Part shown: positions 51,854 through 60,862 of the stretch, piece after piece
Layout of the letters: each line of letters begins with the position of its first letter
How positions within the stretch are numbered: position 1 is the first letter of the stretch
Origin: CAVPDA01 sp963702495
Lineage (GTDB): Bacteria > Pseudomonadota > Gammaproteobacteria > Burkholderiales > Rhodocyclaceae
DNA length: 64,000 bases
Direction: 5' to 3'
Assembly (NCBI GenBank): GCA_963702495.1
Contig: CAVPDA010000010.1
Coordinates: forward strand, 1 to 64,000
The notes under the pieces: model-generated
Database searches by the model: none
Told to the model about the DNA's origin: nothing
What the model saw: only the letters and a program-made list of their open reading frames with translations
Translations under genes and position numbers: made by a program

Positions 51854-54607
51854 TCACGCCGCCAACTGTTGCGCCGACCCTTCCGACAGCGGCAGCGTAA
51901 AGGAAAAAGTCGCGCCGCGTCCGGGCTCGCTGTCCACCCACAGCCTGCCGCCGAAGTGTTCGATGATCTGGCGGCTGATGGGCAGGCCGAGGCCGGTACC
52001 CTGCGGCTTGTCCGTCATCACGTCGCCGGCCTGGCGGAATTTTTCGAAGATGATGGGCTGGTCCTCCTTGCGTATACCCGCTCCGTTGTCCTGCACGTCA
52101 ACGCGCAGGTCGCCGCCCTGCAATCCGAGCCGCACTGCGACTCGCCCGGTCCCGGTCGGCACGAACTTCACGGCATTGGACAGCAGGTTGAGCATGACCT
52201 GGATCAGGCGGTCGCGGTCCGCGACGATGCTGGGCACGTTCCCCGCGAAATCCGTGGCGAGCGCGACGCCCTTGTCGCGGTAAAGCTGACTGGTGGAAGC
52301 GATGGACTGCTCGATCACCTCGCGCAGGTCCAGTTCCTCGTTCTGCCACTCGGAGCGGCCCGATTCGATCTTCGCCATGTCGAGCACCTGGTTCACCAGC
52401 CGCGTCAGACGTTCCGTTTCGCTGGTGATGATGCCGAGGAAATTCTGCCGCTCGGCGATCTCCATATCCGGGCTGTCGAGCAGGATCTCGGAGAAGGCGC
52501 GGATCGAGGTGAGCGGGGTGCGCAGCTCGTGGGTGACGGAGGACATGAAGTCGTCCTTCAGCCGATCCAGTTCCTTGAGCCGCTCGTTGGCTTCGCGCAA
52601 CTCGCTCGTGGCCGCCTCCAGCTCGCGCGACTTCTGCTCCAGCTGGTGACTGTAGGCGCGCACCTGGGACGCCTCGTCGAGGATGTTCATCACTTCGTCC
52701 AGGCCGAGCGGCTCCTCCTTCACCACCGAGGACACCATCACCCGCGCCGAGGCGCTGCCGATGGCCCCCGCCAGCAGCGTCTCGGCGAAGTGCACCAGGC
52801 CGGCATCGGCGGTCAGATCCTCGACCCCGTTCACTCCGCGCTGACGGGCGTAGGTGCGGAACGCTGCGCGCGCCCGTTCCGGACCGAGAAAGCGCCCGAC
52901 CAGCGCCAGTAGATCCTCGAACTGGGCGCTGCCGCGCCAGAACTGGGAACCGGTGCCCTGACCGCCGTGCTTGAAGACGTCGACGAACAGGGTCGCCTGA
53001 CTCGTCTCCGCGGCGTCGGCGCGGCCCGCCAGCGACACGCCAATGTAGCAGCCGATATTGGCGAGCATGCTCCAGAACAGGCAGTGGCTGATCTCGTCCA
53101 TGCCCGCCAGACCGAACAACTGCTGCGGCTTGAGCAGCTCGATGCCGAACAGGCCGTGCTCGAGGAAGGACAGCGGCAGCCAGCCCGACTTGGCGAAGGA
53201 CGGCAGCAGCAGGGTGTAGATCCAGACTGCGAAACCGGCGCTCAAGCCGGCGATCGCGCCGCTGCGGCGACCGCCCGTCCAGTACATGCCGCCGAAGATC
53301 GCCGGCGCGAATTGGGCCACTGCAGCGAAGGAGATGAGGCCGATGCCGACCAGGGCATAGGCTTCGCCCGCCGCGCGAAAGTAGATGTAGCCGAGCAGCA
53401 GGATGAGGGCGATGGCGCCGCGCCGGATCGCCAGCAGCAGACCCGACAGATCCCTGCTCTGCTGCAGGTGAGCCCAGCGCTGGCGCAGCAGCAGGGGCAT
53501 CACCAGATCGTTGCAGACCATGGTGGACAGGGCGATGGTTTCGACGATGATCATGCCGGTGCCGGCGGAGAGCCCGCCGATGAACACGAACAGGGTCAGC
53601 AGTTCCTGCTGCTGGGCCATGGGCAGGGTCAGCACGAAGGTGTCGGCATCCACCGTTCCAGCCGGGAAATGCAGCAGCCCGCCGAGCGCGATGGGCAGCA
53701 CGAACACGTTGATCAGCAGCAGGTAGAGCGGAAACAGCCAGATCGCCTTGCGCAGGTGGTTTTCGTTCACGTTCTCCACCACGCCGATCTGGAACTGGCG
53801 CGGCAGGAACATGATGGAGAGCATGGAGAGAAAGGTGAGCGCCCCCCAGGTGCCGAAGTTGGTGGTGGCACCCACCGTCATCAGCCCCGCCAGCTTGGGC
53901 ACCTGCGCCGCGCGGGAGAAGATGTCGGCGAAGCCTTCATACATGCCGAAGGTGACGAACAGCCCGACGGCGAGGAAGGCCACCAGCTTGACCATGGACT
54001 CGAAGGCGATCGCAGCCACCATGCCCTCGTGGCGCTCGGTGGCGTCGAGATGGCGCGTGCCGAACAGGATGGTGAAGGCGGCAAGGATGAGAGCGATGTA
54101 GAGCGTGCTGTCCCGGATCATGGGCACCGTGCCGACGCGTACCGGCATCACGATCTCCGGGTAATTGAGCAGGATGGTCAGGCCGTTGGACACCGCCTTG
54201 AGCTGCAGCGCGATGTAGGGAATCACGCCCACCACCGCGATCACGGTCACCAGCCCGCCCAGTGCCTGGCTCTTGCCGTAGCGCGAGGCGACGAAGTCGG
54301 CGATGGAGGTGATGCGGTTGTTCTTGCTGATGCGGATCATCTTCAGCATGACGAACCACCACAGCGCCAGCACCAGGGTCGGGCCGAGATAGATGGGCAG
54401 GAAGCCGATGCCGGTGGATGCCGCGCGCCCGACGCTGCCGTAGAAGGTCCAGGTGGTGCAATAGACCGCCAGCGACAGGGCGTAGATGTAGGGGTTGGCG
54501 ATGATGGAGCGGCCGGCGTCGGCGCGCTTGTCGCCGATCCAGGCGATGGCGAACAGTACGCCCAGGTAGGCGAAGGAGGCGGCGACGATCACCCAGCCCT
54601 GCAGCAC
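51854..54607 (-). CDS. SSS-transporter-like sensor histidine kinase (CrbS/CbrA-like)
   Basis: A 917-residue sensor. Residues 1-500 form a sodium:solute symporter-like module of about 13 spans (YCTTWTFYGSVGRAASTG, ITSIADFVASRYGKSQALGG, GGLSAGTGMIIVETIALSTM). A STAC-like helical linker (about 570-640) follows, then a kinase core: SVTHELRTPLTSIRAFSE, NLLSNAVKFVP, DNGAGI and GTGLGLPIS. CrbS homologues control acetyl-CoA synthetase in Pseudomonas and Vibrio; the nearby acs gene supports the same role here. No LuxR-type CrbR partner is present in the window. Confidence 0.9.
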   Translation of the reverse strand: MLQGWVIVAASFAYLGVLFAIAWIGDKRADAGRSIIANPYIYALSLAVYCTTWTFYGSVGRAASTGIGFLPIYLGPTLVLALWWFVMLKMIRISKNNRITSIADFVASRYGKSQALGGLVTVIAVVGVIPYIALQLKAVSNGLTILLNYPEIVMPVRVGTVPMIRDSTLYIALILAAFTILFGTRHLDATERHEGMVAAIAFESMVKLVAFLAVGLFVTFGMYEGFADIFSRAAQVPKLAGLMTVGATTNFGTWGALTFLSMLSIMFLPRQFQIGVVENVNENHLRKAIWLFPLYLLLINVFVLPIALGGLLHFPAGTVDADTFVLTLPMAQQQELLTLFVFIGGLSAGTGMIIVETIALSTMVCNDLVMPLLLRQRWAHLQQSRDLSGLLLAIRRGAIALILLLGYIYFRAAGEAYALVGIGLISFAAVAQFAPAIFGGMYWTGGRRSGAIAGLSAGFAVWIYTLLLPSFAKSGWLPLSFLEHGLFGIELLKPQQLFGLAGMDEISHCLFWSMLANIGCYIGVSLAGRADAAETSQATLFVDVFKHGGQGTGSQFWRGSAQFEDLLALVGRFLGPERARAAFRTYARQRGVNGVEDLTADAGLVHFAETLLAGAIGSASARVMVSSVVKEEPLGLDEVMNILDEASQVRAYSHQLEQKSRELEAATSELREANERLKELDRLKDDFMSSVTHELRTPLTSIRAFSEILLDSPDMEIAERQNFLGIITSETERLTRLVNQVLDMAKIESGRSEWQNEELDLREVIEQSIASTSQLYRDKGVALATDFAGNVPSIVADRDRLIQVMLNLLSNAVKFVPTGTGRVAVRLGLQGGDLRVDVQDNGAGIRKEDQPIIFEKFRQAGDVMTDKPQGTGLGLPISRQIIEHFGGRLWVDSEPGRGATFSFTLPLSEGSAQQLAA

Positions 54608-54618
54608 GTCCTAGGCCC

Positions 54619-54819
54619 TCATTCGCGCCGGCGCTCGATGACCCAGGCCATCAATCCGATCAGCATGGCCCAGGTGCCGAACAGATAGGCGTAGAGCAGC
54701 GGTACGCCGGCGATGGATACGGGATGGTTGAACAGATAGAGCAGCGGATAGTTGAACAGAATGCAGCCGAGCAGGAACAGGCCGACCAGCCGCTGTCCGG
54801 TGATCCATCCGCGATTCAT
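54619..54819 (-). CDS. Small membrane protein upstream of sensor kinase
   Basis: A 66-residue protein with two spans (LVGLFLLGCILFNYPLLYLF and PLLYAYLFGTWAMLIGLMAW) and a basic C-terminal tail ERRRE. Eleven bases separate it from the sensor kinase start, so they are probably one transcript. GGAGGCACGGCC precedes the ATG. It may be an accessory subunit of the transporter-like sensor module, an inference from position and size. Confidence 0.78.
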   Translation of the reverse strand: MNRGWITGQRLVGLFLLGCILFNYPLLYLFNHPVSIAGVPLLYAYLFGTWAMLIGLMAWVIERRRE

Positions 54820-54907
54820 GGCCGTGCCTCCCCCGTCCGCACCGTATGCGCCGATTATAAGCCCCGTCGCCGGCGGGCATGGCCCGCCCTACGCCGCGAC
54901 AACCCCC

Positions 54908-54930
54908 CGTAGGGCGCGCCGTGCGCGCCG
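54908..54930. repeat. 23-bp dispersed repeat, copy 1
   Basis: CGTAGGGCGCGCCGTGCGCG plus CCG occurs here and identically at 60279-60301. It contains the nested palindrome GGCGCGCC/CGCGCG. Both copies are intergenic, close to the 3' ends of genes. It resembles the GTAGGGTGCGC-type repeats scattered in proteobacterial genomes. Confidence 0.7.
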
Positions 54931-54952
54931 GTTCATGGCGGAGCGTGCCCCA

Positions 54953-54979
54953 GCGAAAAAGGGCGCCGCAGCGCCCTTT
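54953..54979 (-). terminator. Rho-independent terminator of acs
   Basis: On the minus strand AAAGGGCGC and GCGCCCTTT form a nine-base-pair stem with a four-base loop and run into TTTTT. It lies 22 bases after the acs stop codon. Confidence 0.85.
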
Positions 54980-55000
54980 CCTTTGTCGTCCCCGCCGCGA

Positions 55001-56968
55001 TCAGGCGGTGGACTTGAGCTGGTCGAGAATGGCCGGATTCTCCAGCGTGGACGTATCCTGGGTGATGTCCTCGCCCTTGGCCAGCGAACGCAGCAGGCGG
55101 CGCATGATCTTGCCGGAACGCGTCTTCGGCAGGTTCTCGCCGAAGCGGATGTCCTTGGGCTTGGCGATCGGCCCGATCTCCTTGCCCACCCAGTTGCGCA
55201 GATCGTTGGCGATCTTCACCGCCGCCTCGCCCGTCGGACGCGACTGCTTGAGCACGACGAAGGCGCAGATGGCCTCGCCGGTGAGGTCGTCGGGACGGCC
55301 CACCACCGCGGCTTCCGCCACCAGCGGATTGGCCACCAGCGCCGACTCGATCTCCATCGTCCCCATGCGGTGGCCGGAGACGTTGAGCACGTCGTCGATG
55401 CGGCCCATGATGGTGAAGTAACCGGTCTTGGCGTCGCGGATGGCGCCGTCGCCGGCGAGGTAGAGCTTGCCGCTGAAGTCCGCCGGGTAGTAGGACTTCT
55501 TGAAGCGGTCCGGATCGCCCCAGATGGTGCGGATCATGGACGGCCAGGGTTTCTTGACCACCAGGAATCCGCCCTGGCCCCAGGGCACGTCGGTGCCGGT
55601 CTCGTCCACGATGGCGGCCTGGATGCCGGGGAACGGCAGGGTGCAGGAGCCCGGCACCAGCGGCGTCACCGGCAGCGGGGAAATCATGTGGCCGCCGGTC
55701 TCGGTCTGCCAGAAGGTGTCCATGATCGGGCAGCGGCCGCCGCCGACCTCGTTGTAGTACCACATCCATGCTTCCGGGTTGATCGGCTCGCCGACTGAGC
55801 CCAGCAGGCGCAGCGAGGAGAGGTTGTACTTCTTGGGCAGGTCGGCGCCGGCCTTGATCAGCGAGCGGATGGCGGTGGGCGCGGTGTAGAAGGTGCTGAC
55901 CTTGTGATCCTGGATCATCTTCCAGAAGCGGCCGGCATCCGGATAGGTGGGCACGCCCTCGAACACGATCTCGGTGCCGCCGCAGGCCAGCGGGCCGTAG
56001 GTGATGTAGGTGTGGCCGGTGACCCAGCCGATGTCGGCGGTGCACCAGAAGACGTCGCTAGGCTTGAGGTCGAACACCCACTTCATGGTCAGGATGGCGT
56101 GCAGCAGATAGCCGCCGGTGGAGTGCTGAACGCCCTTCGGCTTGCCGGTCGAACCGGACGTATACAGAAGGAACAGGGGGTGCTCTGCGTTCACCCATTC
56201 CGGCTCGCAGGCTTCGGGCTGGCCGTCGGCGACGTCGTGCCACCACACATCGCGCCCCGCCACCATGTTGCAGGGGCCGCCGGTGCGCTTGTACACGAGG
56301 ACGCTCTTGATCGATTCGCAGCCGCCCATGGCGATGCCTTCGTCAACGGCGGGCTTGAGCGGGATGTTCTTGCCGCCGCGGCACTGCTCGTCGGCGGTGA
56401 TGACGGCGACGGCTCCCGCATCCTGGATCCGTTCCTGCAGCGACTTGGCGGAAAAGCCGCCGAACACCACGGAATGGACGGCGCCAATGCGGGCGCAGGC
56501 CTGCATCGCGACCACGCCTTCCACCGACATCGGCATGTAGATGATGACGCGGTCGCCCTTCTTGAGGCCCTGGGCACGCAGCGCGTTGGCGAACTTGGCC
56601 ACGCGCGACAGCATTTCCTTGTAGGTGACCTTGGTGACCTGGCCGCCGTCCGCCTCGAAGATGATCGCCACCTTGTCGCCGAGACCGGCCTTTACCTGGC
56701 GGTCGAGACAATTGTAGGAGACGTTCAGTTCGCCGTCGGTGAACCACTTGAAGAAGGGGGCGGCGCTATCGTCCAGCGCCTGCGTGAAGGGCTTGTGCCA
56801 TTCCACATGTTCCTTCGCCAAGCGCGCCCAATAACCCGCGTAGTCCTGTTCGGCCTCCTTGCACAGGGCTTCGTACGCGGCCATGCTGCCGATCGTCGCG
56901 TTCTTGACGGTCTGCTCAGACGGCGGGAATACGCGGGTTTCGTGCATCACGGAACTGATAGCGGACAT
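55001..56968 (-). CDS. acs: Acetyl-CoA synthetase
   Basis: A 655-residue AMP-forming acetyl-CoA ligase (acetate + ATP + CoA to acetyl-CoA), the normal length. The adenylation motif LYTSGSTGKPKGV, DIGWVTGHTYITYGPL, the WQTETGG acetate-pocket motif and the C-terminal KTRSGKIMRRLLR with the regulatory lysine are all present. GAGGAGAGG precedes ATG 56968. It lies just upstream of the CrbS-like sensor and of symporter block B, giving uptake, activation and sensing of acetate in one region. Confidence 0.96.
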   Translation of the reverse strand: MSAISSVMHETRVFPPSEQTVKNATIGSMAAYEALCKEAEQDYAGYWARLAKEHVEWHKPFTQALDDSAAPFFKWFTDGELNVSYNCLDRQVKAGLGDKVAIIFEADGGQVTKVTYKEMLSRVAKFANALRAQGLKKGDRVIIYMPMSVEGVVAMQACARIGAVHSVVFGGFSAKSLQERIQDAGAVAVITADEQCRGGKNIPLKPAVDEGIAMGGCESIKSVLVYKRTGGPCNMVAGRDVWWHDVADGQPEACEPEWVNAEHPLFLLYTSGSTGKPKGVQHSTGGYLLHAILTMKWVFDLKPSDVFWCTADIGWVTGHTYITYGPLACGGTEIVFEGVPTYPDAGRFWKMIQDHKVSTFYTAPTAIRSLIKAGADLPKKYNLSSLRLLGSVGEPINPEAWMWYYNEVGGGRCPIMDTFWQTETGGHMISPLPVTPLVPGSCTLPFPGIQAAIVDETGTDVPWGQGGFLVVKKPWPSMIRTIWGDPDRFKKSYYPADFSGKLYLAGDGAIRDAKTGYFTIMGRIDDVLNVSGHRMGTMEIESALVANPLVAEAAVVGRPDDLTGEAICAFVVLKQSRPTGEAAVKIANDLRNWVGKEIGPIAKPKDIRFGENLPKTRSGKIMRRLLRSLAKGEDITQDTSTLENPAILDQLKSTA

Positions 56969-57108
56969 CTGGATACCTCTCCTCTTGCTGAAAACGGATT
57001 AAGGGAAATCAATCTGCCGAATGTGCCGCCGGGTTGTCCCGGCCCGCCCGGTGGCTGCGAGCGACACCGTGCTTCGGGCGCTGTCGCCTGCGGACGCCTC
57101 TTTTTGGA

Positions 57109-57146
57109 GCGGAATATTTTAGGTTAATTCCGCGATTAAACGGAAT
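57109..57146. promoter_or_regulatory. Nested inverted repeats in acs / UPF0114 intergenic region
   Basis: GCGGAAT (57109-57115) pairs with ATTCCGC (57127-57133) across 11 bases, and the same ATTCCG pairs with CGGAAT (57141-57146) across eight bases. The centre is an AT-rich island within a GC-rich region, between the divergent acs and UPF0114 genes. It looks like a tandem operator and may overlap the promoters. Which regulator binds is unknown. Confidence 0.5.
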
Positions 57147-57319
57147 AATTCTTACATTGGACTTACGTGGGATGGGCGCGTCGACAGACCGCACCGAAAC
57201 CGCGGCGGCGCCCGGCCGGCCGCTTTCCGCGGCCTGACGCAGCGCAGCGCGGTGTACAATCCGCCGACTTCGCGCCGCCGTCCCGGCGCCCACCGACCGC
57301 TGCCCCGGAAAGAACGCCC

Positions 57320-57844
57320 ATGAAAGGATTCGTCCGCGTCCTCGAAACCGTCATCTTCGGCAGCCGCTGGCTGCAGGCGCCGCTCTATCTCGGCCTGATC
57401 GTGGCCCAGGGCGTCTATGTCTATCACTTCATGATCGAGTTGTCTCATCTGGTGGCCAAGGCCGGGCACCTGTCGGAAAGCGACATGGTGCTGATCATCC
57501 TCGGTCTAATCGACGTGGTGATGATCGCCAACCTGCTGATCATGATCATCATCGGCGGCTACGAGACCTTCGTTTCCCGCCTCGATCTGGACGAGCACCC
57601 AGACCAGCCGGAGTGGCTGTCCCACGTCAATGCCGGGGTGCTCAAGGTCAAGCTGGCCACCGCCCTGATCGGGATCTCCTCCATCCATCTGCTGAAGGCC
57701 TTCATCAACGCCCCCAACCTGCCGGATCGCGCGATCTTCTGGCAGGTCGTGATCCATCTCGCGTTCTTGGTTTCCGCCCTTGCGGTGGCCTATACCGACA
57801 GGATGATGAACGCTACCCTGCTGTTGGCAAAGAAAACCCACTGA
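57320..57844 (+). CDS. UPF0114/YqhA family membrane protein
   Basis: A 174-residue inner-membrane protein with four spans, including WLQAPLYLGLIVAQGVYVYHF, MVLIILGLIDVVMIANLLIMI and VVIHLAFLVSALAVAYTD. The conserved GGYETFVSRLDLDEHPD loop after span 2 and KLATALIGISSIHLL identify the family. Function unknown. ATG 57320 gives the family's usual start MKGFVRVLETVIFGSRWL. It is divergent from acs and 33 bases before fumarase on the same strand. Confidence 0.9.
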   Translation: MKGFVRVLETVIFGSRWLQAPLYLGLIVAQGVYVYHFMIELSHLVAKAGHLSESDMVLIILGLIDVVMIANLLIMIIIGGYETFVSRLDLDEHPDQPEWLSHVNAGVLKVKLATALIGISSIHLLKAFINAPNLPDRAIFWQVVIHLAFLVSALAVAYTDRMMNATLLLAKKTH

Positions 57845-57877
57845 CCGCAGCCAAACAACCTTTCCCAAGGACCGCCC

Positions 57878-59392
57878 ATGACCGTGATCCGCCAGGACGA
57901 CCTGACCCAGAGCATCGCCGATGCGTTGCAGTTCATCTCCTACTACCACCCGGTCGATTACATCAAGAACCTCGCCCGCGCCTACGAGCTGGAGCAGTCG
58001 CCGGCGGCGAAGGACGCCATCGCCCAGATCCTGATCAACTCGCGCATGTGCGCCGAGGGCCACCGCCCCATCTGCCAGGACACGGGCATCGTCAACGTCT
58101 TCCTCAAGATCGGCATGAACGTGCGCTGGGAAGCGACGCTCTCGATCCAGGAGATGTGCGACGAGGGCGCGCGCCGCGCCTATCTGCACCCCGACAACAA
58201 GCTGCGCGCCTCGATCCTCAGCGACCCGGCGGGCACTCGCCGGAACACCAAGGACAACACGCCGGCGGTGGTGCACATGACGCTGGTGCCGGGCGACAGG
58301 GTGGAAGTGGACGTGGCGGCCAAAGGCGGCGGCTCGGAGAACAAGTCCAAGTTCGTCATGCTCAATCCCTCGGACTCGATCGTGGACTGGGTAATGAAGA
58401 CGGTGCCCACCATGGGCGCCGGCTGGTGCCCGCCGGGCATGCTCGGCATCGGCATCGGCGGCACTGCCGAGAAGGCGATGCTGATGGCCAAGGAGGTGCT
58501 GATGGAGCCGATCGACATGCAGGACCTGATCGCCCGCGGCCCCGCCAGCCGCGCCGAGGAACTGCGCATCGAACTGTACGAGAAGGTGAACGCGCTGGGC
58601 ATCGGCGCCCAGGGCCTGGGCGGGTTCACCACGGTGCTGGACGTCAAGGTCAAGGACTACCCGACCCACGCCGCCAGCCTGCCGATCGCCATGATCCCCA
58701 ACTGCGCCGCCACGCGCCACGCCCATTTCGTGCTCGACGGCTCCGGCCCGGCGGTGCTGGAAGCGCCGTCCCTCGACGACTGGCCCAAGCTCACCTACGA
58801 CACCTCGAAGGGCAAGCGCGTCGACCTGGACAGGGCGACGCGGGAGGAAGTCGCGACCTGGCAGCCGGGCGACGTGCTGCTGCTCAACGGCCGCATGCTC
58901 ACCGGCCGCGATGCCGCCCACAAGCGCATGATCGAAATGCTGAACAAGGGCGAGAAGCTGCCGGTGGACTTCACCAACCGCTTCATCTACTACGTCGGCC
59001 CGGTGGACCCGGTGCGCGACGAAGTGGTGGGCCCGGCCGGCCCCACCACCGCCACCCGCATGGACAAGTTCACGCGCCAGATGCTGGAGAAGACCGGCCT
59101 CATCGGCATGATCGGCAAAGCCGAGCGCGGCCCGGCCGGCATCGAGGCGATCCGCGACAACAAGGCGGTGTATCTGATGGCGGTAGGCGGCGCCGCCTAT
59201 CTCGTGTCCAAGGCGATCAAGGCGGCCCGCGTCGTCGCTTTCGAGGATTTGGGCATGGAAGCGATCTACGAGTTCGAGGTCAGGGACATGCCGGTGACGG
59301 TGGCCGTCAACGCCCGCGGCACGTCGGTGCACCAGACCGGGCCGAGGGAATGGCAGGCCCGCATCGGCAAGATCCCGGTGGCCGTGGCGTGA
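57878..59392 (+). CDS. Class I fumarate hydratase
   Basis: A 504-residue iron-sulfur fumarase (fumarate to malate in the TCA cycle). The three cluster cysteines stand in RPICQDTG, GAGWCPPGMLGIGIGG and MIPNCAATRHAHF. The C-terminal beta domain has GRDAAHKRM and the FTNRFIYYVGPVDP segment. The length matches single-chain class I enzymes. AAGGACC precedes ATG 57878. Its place near acetyl-CoA synthetase fits growth on acetate through the TCA/glyoxylate route. Confidence 0.95.
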   Translation: MTVIRQDDLTQSIADALQFISYYHPVDYIKNLARAYELEQSPAAKDAIAQILINSRMCAEGHRPICQDTGIVNVFLKIGMNVRWEATLSIQEMCDEGARRAYLHPDNKLRASILSDPAGTRRNTKDNTPAVVHMTLVPGDRVEVDVAAKGGGSENKSKFVMLNPSDSIVDWVMKTVPTMGAGWCPPGMLGIGIGGTAEKAMLMAKEVLMEPIDMQDLIARGPASRAEELRIELYEKVNALGIGAQGLGGFTTVLDVKVKDYPTHAASLPIAMIPNCAATRHAHFVLDGSGPAVLEAPSLDDWPKLTYDTSKGKRVDLDRATREEVATWQPGDVLLLNGRMLTGRDAAHKRMIEMLNKGEKLPVDFTNRFIYYVGPVDPVRDEVVGPAGPTTATRMDKFTRQMLEKTGLIGMIGKAERGPAGIEAIRDNKAVYLMAVGGAAYLVSKAIKAARVVAFEDLGMEAIYEFEVRDMPVTVAVNARGTSVHQTGPREWQARIGKIPVAVA

Positions 59393-59481
59393 TTCCCATG
59401 GGGCGGGGCTGCGTCCGCAACATCTGCCGCCGGAAGTCGTCACGGTCCGGCTGACCGCGCTGCCGCATATCGTCCCGCGCC

Positions 59482-60270
59482 ATGTTCCGCCGCATCCGGA
59501 TCGTCGTCCTGCTGCTGATCCTGGCCACCGTCGCCCAGTCGGCGTGGCTGGCGAAATCGCGCGCCACGGACTGGCGGTCCTCGCTGCAGGTGGTGATCTA
59601 TCCGCTGAACGGCGACGGTTCGGACGCGGTCGCCGCATATCTCGAACGGCTGCGCGAGGAACACTTCGAGCCGATCGAGGCCTTTCTGGAAGAGGAGGCG
59701 AAGCGCTACGGCATCGCCACCCTGCGCCCCGTCAACGTCTCCCTCGCCCCGGTCATTCCCGGCCTGCCGCCGGCCGCACCGCACGACGGCAACCCCCTGA
59801 AGGCCATCGGGTGGAGCCTGCAGATGCGCTTCTGGGCCTGGCGCAACGACCCCTACACGGGACCCAGGCCGCAAGTGAAGATCTTCGTCCTGTACCACGA
59901 TGCCAACAACAACGAGCGGGTGGAGAATTCCCTCGGCCTGGAGAAAGGCATGATCGGCGTCGTCCACGCGTTCGGGGCGAAGCGCATGGCCGCCCAGAAC
60001 AATGTCGTCATCGCCCACGAGTTGCTGCATACCCTGGGGGCGAGCGACAAGTACGATCCCGCGACCAACCGGCCGCTCTACCCCGACGGCTACGCCGAAC
60101 CGGAGCGCAAGCCGCTGCATCCCCAGGACGCGGCCGAAATCATGGGCGGCCGCACGCCGATCTCCGACGTCGAAGCCGAGATTCCCGCCTCGCTGCAGGA
60201 GGTGGTGGTCGGCCCGCGAACGGCGCGGGAGATCAACTGGATCGCCGCCGCAAGCCCGCCAGGCAATTAG
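59482..60270 (+). CDS. Secreted or membrane-anchored putative zinc metallopeptidase
   Basis: A 262-residue protein. An N-terminal hydrophobic segment (IRIVVLLLILATVAQSAWLA) acts as signal or anchor. VVIAHELLHTLGASDKYD (about 175-192) contains HELLH, the zincin HExxH motif, with the aspartate- and tyrosine-rich region PLYPDGYAEPERKPLHP downstream likely to supply the third ligand. I do not know a named family. It lies 89 bases after fumarase and may be cotranscribed. Activity inferred from the motif. Confidence 0.7.
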   Translation: MFRRIRIVVLLLILATVAQSAWLAKSRATDWRSSLQVVIYPLNGDGSDAVAAYLERLREEHFEPIEAFLEEEAKRYGIATLRPVNVSLAPVIPGLPPAAPHDGNPLKAIGWSLQMRFWAWRNDPYTGPRPQVKIFVLYHDANNNERVENSLGLEKGMIGVVHAFGAKRMAAQNNVVIAHELLHTLGASDKYDPATNRPLYPDGYAEPERKPLHPQDAAEIMGGRTPISDVEAEIPASLQEVVVGPRTAREINWIAAASPPGN

Positions 60271-60278
60271 CCATTACT

Positions 60279-60301
60279 CGTAGGGCGCGCCGTGCGCGCC
60301 G
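60279..60301. repeat. 23-bp dispersed repeat, copy 2
   Basis: Identical to 54908-54930 over 23 bases, located nine bases after the stop of the putative metallopeptidase gene. Confidence 0.7.
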
Positions 60302-60376
60302 AGCGTCGGATCGGCTGCCGTTGTCCGGTCTCTGGCCAGCGCCAGACCGGCCGCGGCTGTCCTATCATCGATGGCC

Positions 60377-60862
60377 CTACGGCTTGGCCAGAACGTCCGC
60401 TCCCGCCTTGGCGCACTGTCCGTCCTGCGCCGAGGTGGCGCCGGAAACGCCGATGGCGCCGACGATCTTGCCCTCCACCACCAGGGGCAGTCCGCCTTCG
60501 ATCGGCAGCGCGCCCGGCAAGGTCATGACCACGTTGCGCCCGCCCGCCACCGCATCCTCGAACGCCTTGGTCGGCCGCTTGAAGGCGTTGGCGGACTGGG
60601 CCTTGCGCACCGCCACTTCGGAACTGCCCACCTGGGTGCCGTCGATGCGCTCGAAATAGACCAGATTGCCTCCGGTATCGACGATCGCCGCTGCAACCGT
60701 CCAGCCGTTCTTCTTCCCTTCCGCGATCGCGGCAGCGGCGACCTTGTGCGCCTGGTCGACGCCGATCGGCGCGCCGTAGCCGTTGGGCATCTGGGCCTGG
60801 AGCGACAGGCTCGTCCCCAGAATTGCAGTGCAGACAGCCAGTTGCGCGATCTTCAGTTTCAC
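60377..60862 (-). CDS. HbpS/GlcG-family secreted protein
   Basis: A 161-residue protein of the GlcG/HbpS (DUF336) family. A signal peptide (LAVCTAILGTSLSLQAQ) is followed by the conserved helix AAAAIAEGKKNGWTVAAAIV, DTGGNLVYFERIDG and the C-terminal GKIVGAIGVSGATSAQDGQCA. Members bind haem or are linked to glycolate genes; nothing here fixes the ligand. GTG 60862 follows GAGGAGGGG, a strong start. It converges on the metallopeptidase gene. Confidence 0.88.
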   Translation of the reverse strand: MKLKIAQLAVCTAILGTSLSLQAQMPNGYGAPIGVDQAHKVAAAAIAEGKKNGWTVAAAIVDTGGNLVYFERIDGTQVGSSEVAVRKAQSANAFKRPTKAFEDAVAGGRNVVMTLPGALPIEGGLPLVVEGKIVGAIGVSGATSAQDGQCAKAGADVLAKP

